From contig NC_090729.1 of the NCBI RefSeq assembly GCF_036898095.1, forward strand, positions 69,513,224-69,577,223: a DNA stretch of 64,000 bases, written 5' to 3'. Within the stretch, counting starts at the first letter, position 1; every line of letters starts with the position of its first letter. Below are positions 56,406 to 64,000 of the stretch, piece after piece. This DNA comes from Palaemon carinicauda. Lineage: Eukaryota; Arthropoda; Malacostraca; Decapoda; Palaemonidae. Both the position numbers and the translations under genes were made by a program. The notes below the pieces were generated by a model. It was not told the origin of the DNA and did no database searches. It saw only the letters and a program-made list of their open reading frames with translations.

Positions 56406-59215
56406 GTACATACATACATACATATACCAAGGCACTTCCCCCAATTTTGGGGGGTAGCCGACATCAACAAATGAAACAAAACAAAAAAGGGGACCTCTAC
56501 TCTCTACGTTCCTCCAGCCTAACCAGGGACTCAACCGAGTTCAGCTGGTACTGGTAGGGTGCCACAGCCGACCCTCCCACATTATCCACCACAGATGAAG
56601 CTTAATAATGCTGAATTCCCTACTGCTGCTACCTCCGCGGTCATCTAAGGCATTGGAGGCAGCAGCAGGGCCTACCGGAACTGCGTCACAATCGCTCGCC
56701 ATTCATTCCATTTTCTAGCACGCTCTCTTGCCTCTCTCACATCTATCCTCCTATCACCCAGAGCTTTCTTCACACCATCCATCCACCCAAACCTTGGCCT
56801 TCCTCTCGTACTTCTCCCATCAACTCTTGCATTCATCACCTTCTTTAGCAGACAGCCATTTTCCATTCTCTCAACATGGCCAAACCACCTCAACACATTC
56901 ATATCCACTCTAGCTGCTAACTCATTTCTTACACCCGTTCTCAGTCTCACCACTTCGTTCCTAACCCTATCTACTCGAGATACACCAGCCATACTCCTTA
57001 GACACTTCATCTCAAACACATTCAAATTCTGTCTCTCCGTCACTTTCATTCCCCACAACTCCGATCCATACATCACAGTTGGTACAATCACTTTCTCATA
57101 TAGAACTCTTTTTACATTCATGCCCAACCATCTATTTTTTACTACTCCCTTAACTGCCCCCAACACTTTGCAACCTTCATTCACTCTCTGACGTACATCT
57201 GCTTCCACTTCACCTTTTGCTCCAACAACAGACCCCAAGTACTTAAACTGATCCACTTCCTCAAGTAACTCTCCATTCAACATGACATTCAACCTTGCAC
57301 CACCTTCCCTTCTCGTACATCTCATAACCTTACTCTTATCCACATTAACTCTCAACTTCCTTCTCTCACACACTCTTCCAAATTCTGTCACTAATCAACC
57401 AAGCTTCTCTTCTGTGTCTACAACCAGTACAGTATCATCCACAAACAATAACTGATTTACCTCCCATTCATGGTCATTCTCGTCTACCAGTTTTAATCCT
57501 CGTCCAAGCACTCGAGCATTCACCTCCCTCACCACTCCATCAACAAACAAGTTAAACAACCACGGTGACATCACACATCCCTGTCTCAGCCCCACTCTCA
57601 CTGGAAACCAATCACTCACTTCATTTCCCATCCTAACACATGCTTTACTACCTTTGTAGAAACTTTTCACTGCTTGCAACAACTTTCCACCAACTCCATA
57701 TAACCTCATCACATTCCACATTGCTTCCCTATCAACTCTATCATACGCTTTCTCCAGATCCATAAACGCAACATACACCTCCTTACCTTTTGCTGAATAT
57801 TTCTCGCATATCTGCCTTACTGTAAAAATCTGATTCATACAACCCCTACCTCTTCTAAAACCACCCTGTATTTCTAAGATTGCATTCTCTGTTTTATCCT
57901 TGATCCTATTAATCATTACTCTACCATACACTTTTCCAACTACGCTTAACAAACTAATACCTCTTGAATTACAACACTCATGCACGTCTCCCTTACCCTT
58001 ATATAGTGGTACAATACATGCACAGACCCAATCTACTGGTACCATTGACAACACAAAACACATTAAACAATCTCACCAACCATTCAAGTACAGTCACACC
58101 CCCTTCCTTCAACATCTCAGCTCTCACACCATCCATACCAGATGCTTTTCCTACTCTCGTTTCATCTAGTGCTCTCCTCACTTCATCTATTGTAATCTCT
58201 CTCTCATTCTCATCTCCCATCACTGGCACCTCAACACCTGCAACAGCAATTATATCTGCCTCCCTATTATCCTCAACATTCAGTAAACTTTCAAAATATT
58301 CCGCCCATCTTTTCCTTGCCTGCTCTACTTTTAACAACCTCCCATTTCCATCTTTCACTGTCTCTTCAATTCTTGAGCCAGCCTTCCTTACTCTCTTCAC
58401 TTCTCTCCAAAACTTCTTATTCTCTTCATATGAATGACCCAATCCCTGACCCCACCTCAGGTCAGCTGTCCTCTTTGCCTCACGTACCTTGCGCTTTACT
58501 TCCACCTTTTTGTCTTTATATTCTTCATACTTCTCTACACTATTACTCTGCAGCCATTCTTCAAAAGCCCTCTTTTTCTCTTACACTTTTACCTTCACTC
58601 CTTCATTCCACCATTCACTGTCCTTCCAACAACCTTCTTGCCACACACATCACTCGCAATCCCAACAAAATTTTCTTTTACTAACTTCCACTCCTCTAAA
58701 TTGCCAGTTTCTCTTACTTTCACTTCGTCATATGTCATTTTCAACCTTTCCTGATATTTACTTTTTACCCCCGGTTTTATTAGCTCTTCAACCCTCACTA
58801 GCTCTCTTTTACATTCACCTACTCTATTCCCCCACTCTTTTGCTACAACTAATTTTCCTTCCACCAAAAAATTATCAGACATACCGTTAGCCATACCCCT
58901 AAACACGTGCACGTCTTTCAATCTTCCAAACATTCTTTTAGTTATCAACACATAATCCATTAATGCCCTTTCTACTACTCTTCCATTTGCCACTCTTACC
59001 CATGTATACTTATTTTTATCTTTCTTTTTGAAAAAGCTATTACTTATCACCATCTCTTGCTCGACACATATCCACCAGTCTCTCACCACTCTCATTTTCA
59101 CTTGGTACGCCATACTTCCCAATGACACCTTCTACCTCTCCAGCACCCACTCCAGCATTTAAATCACCCATGACAACTACATAATTCCTTCTACACAGTC
59201 CTTCTACACACCTAG
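56406..59215 (-). mobile_element. RTE-like LINE, 5'-truncated, inserted in T3
   Basis: The minus-strand 3' end has a TATG/TGTA-type tail at 56406-56425 and a 3' UTR to 56671. RT and C-terminal domain follow upstream, and endonuclease remnant starts at the 59215 boundary. The Tigger flanks rejoin across it. Confidence 0.83.
56672..59215 (-). pseudogene. RTE-like endonuclease-RT polyprotein, lightly damaged
   Basis: Reading from 59215: VVVMGDLNAGVGAGEV (endonuclease GDLNA box), ALMDYVLITKRMF, SDNFLVEGKLVV (SDH-type box, His changed to Asn), a linker with VKVREAKRT-type Arg/Lys sequence, GKASGMDGVRAEMLK (RT finger), GISLLSVVGKVYGRV, YVAFMDLEKAYDRVDR, VGLRQGCVMSPWLFNLF, NQLLFVDDTVLVV (catalytic FVDD), FKYLGSVV and the C-terminal GRPRFGWMDGVKKAL block, all as in RTE-clade elements. 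Damage is limited: TGA at 57395-57397, a frameshift near 58060, a TAA near 58580 and 5' truncation. It copies its RNA at a nicked target when intact. Confidence 0.9.
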
Positions 59216-59308
59216 TTAATTTGTTTAATTCATTCCACAGGCCAAAAACCTAAGATAACTCCTCAATAAATACTACACATAATTACACAGCAAAAAACAA
59301 ATGTATTA

Positions 59309-59680
59309 CAGTGATCCTTCAACAGTTCGCGGTTCGACTATGGCGGGGTTTATTTTGTCGAAAAATAAAATTTAAAAATACTGCCGTATTGCGGAAAGCA
59401 GCCATGTTCCATCTTGATGAGCTTAAGAAACAGCTTCCCGGGCTGCCAGACAAGGAGAGCAGGTTGTTCTTATACCCACTGGAACTCAGACAAGGAACGT
59501 GATTGAATACTGGTACGAGATCAACGAATCAGAGCACGATTGGATGTATCCCGTGAGCTGATTGGCTGCGCATCATTCCATCCTTTCCCAGCATCTTCTC
59601 TTCTTGTATCTCACCGCTCCGACAGTCTCTCGTTCACGCTGTACTGTACTCTTACAAGTTCTTGTTGTAAAGTTTCTAAA
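59309..59680 (+). mobile_element. 5' fragment of a Tigger related to 18083-22726
   Basis: CAGTGATCCTTCAACAGTTC followed by GCGGTTCGAC matches the terminus at 18083-18112 (TTCGCGGTTCGAC). It is preceded by TA at 59307-59308. It ends near 59680 in T3 transposase sequence without a right terminus. Confidence 0.7.
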
Positions 59681-59689
59681 AATTAGAGA

Positions 59690-60737
59690 GGACTTGCTGG
59701 TCCATGGGCAGGAGGATAGGGGTGGTATTTGGTGGGAGATAGAGCACTTTGATAAACTTGAATTCATCGATATCATCATCTATGAGTCATGGGGGGTGAG
59801 CGGATGCATTATCCAAGCAAAGCAAGCACTCCAAAGGCAAATTAATCTCTTGAAGGTACTTCTTGACAGCAGGGCCAAAAACTTGGTTAACCCATTCAAT
59901 AAAGAAGAGCCTAGTAACCCAAGCCTTAGCAATAGCATGCCAGAAAACTTGCTGCAAGTCCTTAATCACTTTATGCACATTAAATGCCCTAGGGTTTTCG
60001 GGATGGTAAACCAATAACGGCATGATTTTGCAGTCCCTGCTGGCGTTGGCACATAAGGCAAGAATCAACCAATCCTTTGTAGGCTTATGTCCAGGTATTT
60101 TCTTCTCTTCGGCATTGATGTATGTTCGACTTGGCATTTTTTTCCAAAATTGTTGCGCTACACAGCCTTCTACCTTCAAGATCTTTTCGAATTGCTTAAT
60201 AAATTTGTCGGCAGCCTTGGTGTCTAAACTTCAAGCCTCCCGATACAGTACAACTGAATGAATCCCGGTCCATTTCTTGAATTTCTCGAACCAACCGCGA
60301 GATGCCTTGAAATCCTCTAGTGTAGGATTGGTTGAACTCTCCCCCGCATCATCCCCAGAGCCCGCCGCCTTCAAGTCGCAATAGATATCACTGGCCTTCT
60401 TACATATGATCATTTCAGTGAACGTATCGATAGCAATCTCCTTGTCCTTTATCCATATAAGTAAAAGGCGTTCAATCTCTTCCTGGGTAAGGCTGCAACA
60501 TTTAAAGATGATGGTGATCCCCTTGGATGGTTTGACTGCTTTAATGGCTGCCTTTACCTTGATGATTGTCAAGATCGTAGACATGTTCCGGCCATATTGT
60601 TTAGCCAGATCACTCACACGCACACCGCGCTCATATTTTTCTATGATTTCTTGTTTTTTAATTCCAAGGAAAGCATTACTGTACATTCTTCATTTTTCAC
60701 CACTACCACCACTCACACTAGCCTTCTTAGGACCCAT
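59690..60737 (-). pseudogene. Tigger transposase of T3, N-terminal to catalytic core (broken)
   Basis: ATG near 60737 gives MGPKKASVSGGSGEK, then TGA, then the helix-turn-helix (IKKQEIIEKYERGVRVSDLA, STILTIIK) and CENP-B-like domain (RGWFEKFKKWTGIHSV). After a frame change, WKKMPSRTYI, then PENPRAFNVH, LLCLDNASAH (second Asp), then in another frame LPPNTTPILLPMDQQV (third Asp) to 59680. The first catalytic Asp segment reads KVEGCVAQQFW instead of DETGLFW, so it is dead. Confidence 0.86.
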
Positions 60738-61000
60738 GATTATAAAATAAAGAATGAAATATGAAAAAGGAAGATATTAAGCACTGTTAATTACGAACCG
60801 AACAGAACCACACAATGCACAGGAAAACTGTGAACCAACCGACGGGACGCTAACTAGCGTTTCTTCCAACGTGTTGCCGTCTAGAGGAATAACCTAGAAA
60901 TTGTGACACTTCAAGAAACTTCGATGCCGTATGTTGGAAATTACATCAGCTGTAGAGTCAAATATTTGATAAAATTTCACATCGGATGTTGGAAAATTCA

Positions 61001-61185
61001 TATGTTTACGTAATCATAAGTAAAGGTTCCACTTTAAATTGTTCTACAACTGACATGATTTATAAGACAACAATTAGTTATCCGATGAACATGAATTATC
61101 CCAGGTGCCGGTTAACTCCATCTCCCTTCATCATATGTCCATCATCACAAGAAAATGGTATCATGGTACAGTATTTTATTGTTCT

Positions 61186-61187
<2 letters not shown>
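61001..61187. other. Intergenic filler between T3 and LINE
   Basis: AT-rich sequence with no recognised feature; leads into a GA tract. Confidence 0.5.

Positions 61188-61274
<87 letters not shown>
61188..61274. repeat. GA microsatellite
   Basis: About 43 GA units; Arg/Glu and Ser/Leu frames over it are spurious. Confidence 0.97.
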
Positions 61275-61278
<4 letters not shown>

Positions 61279-61301
61279 GGATGTCTCCAGGACTTTTGCA
61301 T

Positions 61302-62215
61302 TCATAGAGTTCTTTTGATCTTGTCTAACTTATTCTTGAACTCGTTTACAGTGTAACTGTATACTACATCTGCCGGGAGTCTATTCCAAGTATTTGCTAT
61401 TTTGTATGTAAAGAAATTGCCACATTGAGTGGTGTTGTATCTTTTCAATTCCAGTTCGTATCCGTTACCTCTGGACTGATTTTTGCTAAGAGTGAATAGA
61501 GTTGCTAAGCGTGAATACATTTGTTATTCCCTCAAGAATTTTGAATGCCTCTATTAACTGTCTCCTTAGTTATCGAGTTTGTAGGTCAAATAAGCTGAAC
61601 ATTCCATCCTTTGTCTATATCCAAATTGCCTTAGTGTTCGAACTAGTTTGGTGGTCCAATCTTGTACTGCTTACAGTTTTTTCTATATCCTTCTGAATAC
61701 TTGGAGCCCAGAATTGGACACCATACTCTAGATAGGGTCTTACTAGTGATGTGTACAGCTATAGTACAGTGTCTTTGTTTCTGTATTTGAATTGTCTATT
61801 TATGTAACCTATTAGTTTTTGCGCTTTCTTTTCACCTTTTATGCTCTAATTGATGAACTTCAAATCCTTGCTGCTAATACTGAGATCTTCCTCCTAGTCC
61901 ACACTTTCTATTTCATTACGTAGCAGTGAGTAATCTAATTGTGGGTTACTACAAACTATGTTCATAACTTTGCATTCACCACAGTTGAGAGGCATTTGCA
62001 CTTTTCTTGACCATTCTCATAGCTTCATTAGATCCTCTATTAGTGCTTCTACATCTTCTGAGTTCACAGCATTTATGCCTAGTTTAGTATAGTCGGCAAA
62101 TTCATCTATTCTACTGTACTAGTTAACCCTAAATCTATGTCATTAATGTAGATCAGAAATAGCAATGGACCAAGGACGGATCTCTGAGGTACTCCGCTTG
62201 CTAATTCCGTCGGTC
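61302..62215 (-). pseudogene. CR1/L2-like LINE reverse transcriptase, C-terminal part
   Basis: From 62215: GVPQRSVLGPLLFLIYIND, ADYTKLGINAV (FADDTK box with Asp to Tyr), PLNCGECKVM, LVRPYLEYGVQFWAP, then the C-terminal NGYELELKRYNTTQCGNFFT, KIANTWNRLPADVV and [10 protein letters not shown], ending at 61302. This is typical of the last third of CR1/L2-type proteins. There are several stops and the catalytic box is altered. Nothing upstream of the RT palm is present. Confidence 0.85.
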
Positions 62216-62404
62216 GTTACGATCCAATACTTTATAGTGATAAATATTCTTTTTGTATGTACAGTAAAGTACAGTAGACCATTTCATATTCTAAATTAAT
62301 CTATTTACTGGGTTGTACTGTATACTTCACCAAGCAGTATATTTAAGTACTAATTCACAAACAAATATTTCAGTATTGCTCATAATCATATCAAATGGTT
62401 TAAA
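62216..62404. other. No recognised feature
   Basis: AT-rich sequence between the LINE fragment and a DIRS-like terminus; nothing recognised. Confidence 0.5.
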
Positions 62405-62600
62405 AATGAAAAATTTGAAAATAATTTGTATTTTTCCTAAATGATAAAAATCTGTAGTTATAGAAATATCTTTTGGCAAAGCTGAAAGGTTAGCCATTAG
62501 ACTTTTAATGCAAGGTGGCAACCCTACCCGACCGCTATAGCGGGGAGGGTAGGGGGTGGACAGGGGTACCCCCCGTCCCCCACCTATATCTACTCGCTTA
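62405..62600 (-). repeat. DIRS family-3-like terminal repeat, solo
   Basis: AAAATTTGAAAATAATTTGT and ATTTTTCCTAA resemble the end of F at 7645-7680. GCTATAGCGGGGAGGGTAGG and a GC-rich C/G hairpin follow in the same order as in F. No coding sequence attached. Confidence 0.72.
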
Positions 62601-62604
62601 TCAG

Positions 62605-64000
62605 TGAATGAATGAATGATTTAAAGTTTTCAGGCATCCTGACATCTAAGGTCATTGACGCCGGTAACATTTAATTTATGTATACAAAAATAAAAAATGA
62701 AACAAAATAAAAAATTAAAGAGTATTCAATTAAAATCATAAAAATTGAATGTCATAAAAGTTAAATATTTTTCAGAAGACCTGCTTCTGAAAGAAATCTA
62801 AAAATGCCACTTGCATGGTAGGACACATCATTTCCAAGAATCTTGGCAAGGATGAACCTGCCACCCTCACCTCGAGCCTCAAACGAATATCTATTCCGCA
62901 AGTTGTTATAATTGGGGCATTCGGTCAACAAATGCCTTACTGTTAGAGGTACCAAACAATTGTCACAATACGGTTGGTGTTGGCCCTTCAGCAGAAACTC
63001 GTGTGTCAACCGAGTGTGACCAATACGGAGACGACAAAGAGATGTCTCCCATTTTCGGGGCATCATATTATACCTCCAAGGAGATATGTCATTTGTTACT
63101 TCCCTCATTTTATTGCCATCTTGACTATCCCATTGCTGTTGCCATTTATTGCAAACCAATTTCTTGATGTCAGGTAAGAAATCATTACAGGGAATGGGAT
63201 ACCTCCTTGGCAGCAACTCGGATGCAGCCTCCTTAGCCAGTGAATCTGCCTTCTCATTCCCAGACACACCTACATGTGCTGGAACCCAACAAAATTGAAC
63301 TGTTATACCTCTCCGTCCAATAAGGAAAAGCCATTCTAAAATCTTTAAAACTAGAGGGTTATTAGAATTAAAAACTTCCATAGCTTGAAGGACACTCCTT
63401 GCATCACTAAAAATTGTAAAATTACCCTCCTTCTCCAACGCTATTTTCTCAATAGCGGTTAATATGCCATACAGTTCGGCAGTAAATATGGAAGCGGTCA
63501 GAGGAAGTGCACCTCTACAATTAAAACCATTACTATGTACTCCAAATCCAACGCCAGCATCAGATTTGGAGCCATCAGTATAGATAAAAGTTGATCCTCT
63601 ATGTTCTTTAACATGTTCATTAAAAAGAGACCTGGCTTCTAGGTCTGACATATTCTTCTTATCTCCAATAAAATATTTACAAAAAGATATCTCTGGTAAC
63701 TTCCATGGAGGCGTTGATGATACCTTGAATGGAAGTACCTTATTTCTAATTATATCCAGACTATTTAATAATCGTTTCACCAGAAAGCCATAAGGTTGAG
63801 GAGATTTTGGGTGCAACTCAAAGTATGATGCGTGTCTTACAAGGCTTGCAGTCTGAAAGGCTAGAGAGTTAGGGAGTCTTTGCAATCTAAACCAATACCG
63901 AAGAATGGAAGACATTCGGTAAAGGTCTAGAGGTAACTCTCCAGCATCAACAAGGAGACTTGGGATTGGCGAGGTTTTAAAAGCTCCAGTAGATAATCTA
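62605..64000 (-). mobile_element. RNase H-bearing LINE, 3' end, running off the window
   Basis: The minus-strand 3' end is a TCATTCATTCATTC tail at 62605-62620 after a short 3' UTR. Coding extends from 62761 past the window edge. It abuts the solo DIRS terminus at 62600. Confidence 0.82.
62761..64000 (-). CDS. LINE polyprotein C-terminus with RNase H (partial, open to the window edge)
   Basis: The frame is open from the window edge to 62761, over 410 codons. From the right: STGAFKTSPIPSLL and LVDAGELPLDLYR, the end of the RT region in I/Jockey-type LINEs. Then RNase H: IYTDGSKSDAGVGFGVH (Asp), FTAELYGILTAIE (Glu), IFSDARSVLQAME (Asp), CWVPAHVGVSGNEKADSLAKE (His and last Asp). A C-terminal zinc-like segment follows with CRLRIGHTRLTHEFLL, YCDNC and HLLTECPNY. 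No stop or frameshift is visible, unlike the other LINEs here. The RT and endonuclease should lie beyond the window. Confidence 0.9.
   Translation of the reverse strand, partial: RLSTGAFKTSPIPSLLVDAGELPLDLYRMSSILRYWFRLQRLPNSLAFQTASLVRHASYFELHPKSPQPYGFLVKRLLNSLDIIRNKVLPFKVSSTPPWKLPEISFCKYFIGDKKNMSDLEARSLFNEHVKEHRGSTFIYTDGSKSDAGVGFGVHSNGFNCRGALPLTASIFTAELYGILTAIEKIALEKEGNFTIFSDARSVLQAMEVFNSNNPLVLKILEWLFLIGRRGITVQFCWVPAHVGVSGNEKADSLAKEAASELLPRRYPIPCNDFLPDIKKLVCNKWQQQWDSQDGNKMREVTNDISPWRYNMMPRKWETSLCRLRIGHTRLTHEFLLKGQHQPYCDNCLVPLTVRHLLTECPNYNNLRNRYSFEARGEGGRFILAKILGNDVSYHASGIFRFLSEAGLLKNI

Larger units (their letters stand above)
56313..61000 (-). mobile_element. Tigger element T3, split by two insertions
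   Basis: Terminus at 56313 (degraded, ACATCTACATACG) with the T1-like 3' region at 56320-56405, resuming at 59216-59307 (ATTTGTTTAATTCATTCC, matching 1630-1650). Transposase lies on the minus strand at 59690-60737, and a 5' region with CGTATGTTGGAAATTACATC runs to about 61000. An RTE-like LINE (56406-59215) and part of another Tigger (59309-59680) interrupt it. It complements T1: T3 keeps the N-terminal and middle parts, T1 the C-terminal part. Confidence 0.78.

Overview
This window is invertebrate nuclear DNA, most likely from a decapod crustacean. There are no operons, and the only host coding sequence is two small exons with canonical splice sites. Almost everything else is transposon: DIRS-type tyrosine-recombinase retrotransposons, Tigger/pogo and hAT DNA transposons, and several non-LTR retrotransposons (LINEs). 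Long TA, GA and ATT microsatellites fill the gaps. DIRS richness, the LINE types and the GA/ATT tracts fit decapods, but the species cannot be named from sequence alone.

The host gene is Vps11 (HOPS/CORVET tethering subunit) on the minus strand. Exon 55391-55541 is followed, in the correct phase, by exon 6539-6737. The 48.65 kb between them is one intron packed with nested transposons, so nearly the whole window is Vps11 intron.

Layout. 1-6.5 kb: Tigger remnant T1, a solo DIRS terminal repeat and a decayed family-3 DIRS (G). 7.0-17.75 kb: DIRS copy A (family 1, plus strand), carrying a complete family-3 DIRS (F, 7.64-13.73 kb) inside its 5' region. 17.76-31.62 kb: DIRS copy B (family 1, minus strand), tail-to-tail with A. 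A 4.64 kb Tigger with an intact 625-residue transposase lies in B's right terminal repeat, and a family-2 DIRS fragment lies in B's internal complementary region (ICR). 31.6-42.5 kb: a LINE with a 2A-like motif, a hAT element with 8-bp target duplication, Tigger ends, a rearranged DIRS fragment (C) and a decayed LINE. 42.6-54.4 kb: DIRS copy D (family 1), with a complete family-2 DIRS (E, 46.19-53.97 kb) in the centre of its ICR. 55.4-64 kb: Vps11 exon, a stack of Tigger elements interrupted by an RTE-like LINE, a CR1/L2-like LINE fragment and an RNase H-bearing LINE that runs off the window.

The DIRS copies show the full family architecture: Gag, RT, RNase H, a methyltransferase-like region, tyrosine recombinase (YR), inverted terminal repeats and an ICR that joins both termini. 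Most coding regions are broken by stops and frameshifts. The exceptions are the Tigger transposase, a family-3 Gag frame, and an internally deleted Gag-YR fusion in copy A that keeps the YR catalytic residues. The most striking pattern is that two independent family-2 insertions sit at the exact centre of family-1 ICRs, as if one DIRS recombinase uses another family's joined-end sequence as its target.
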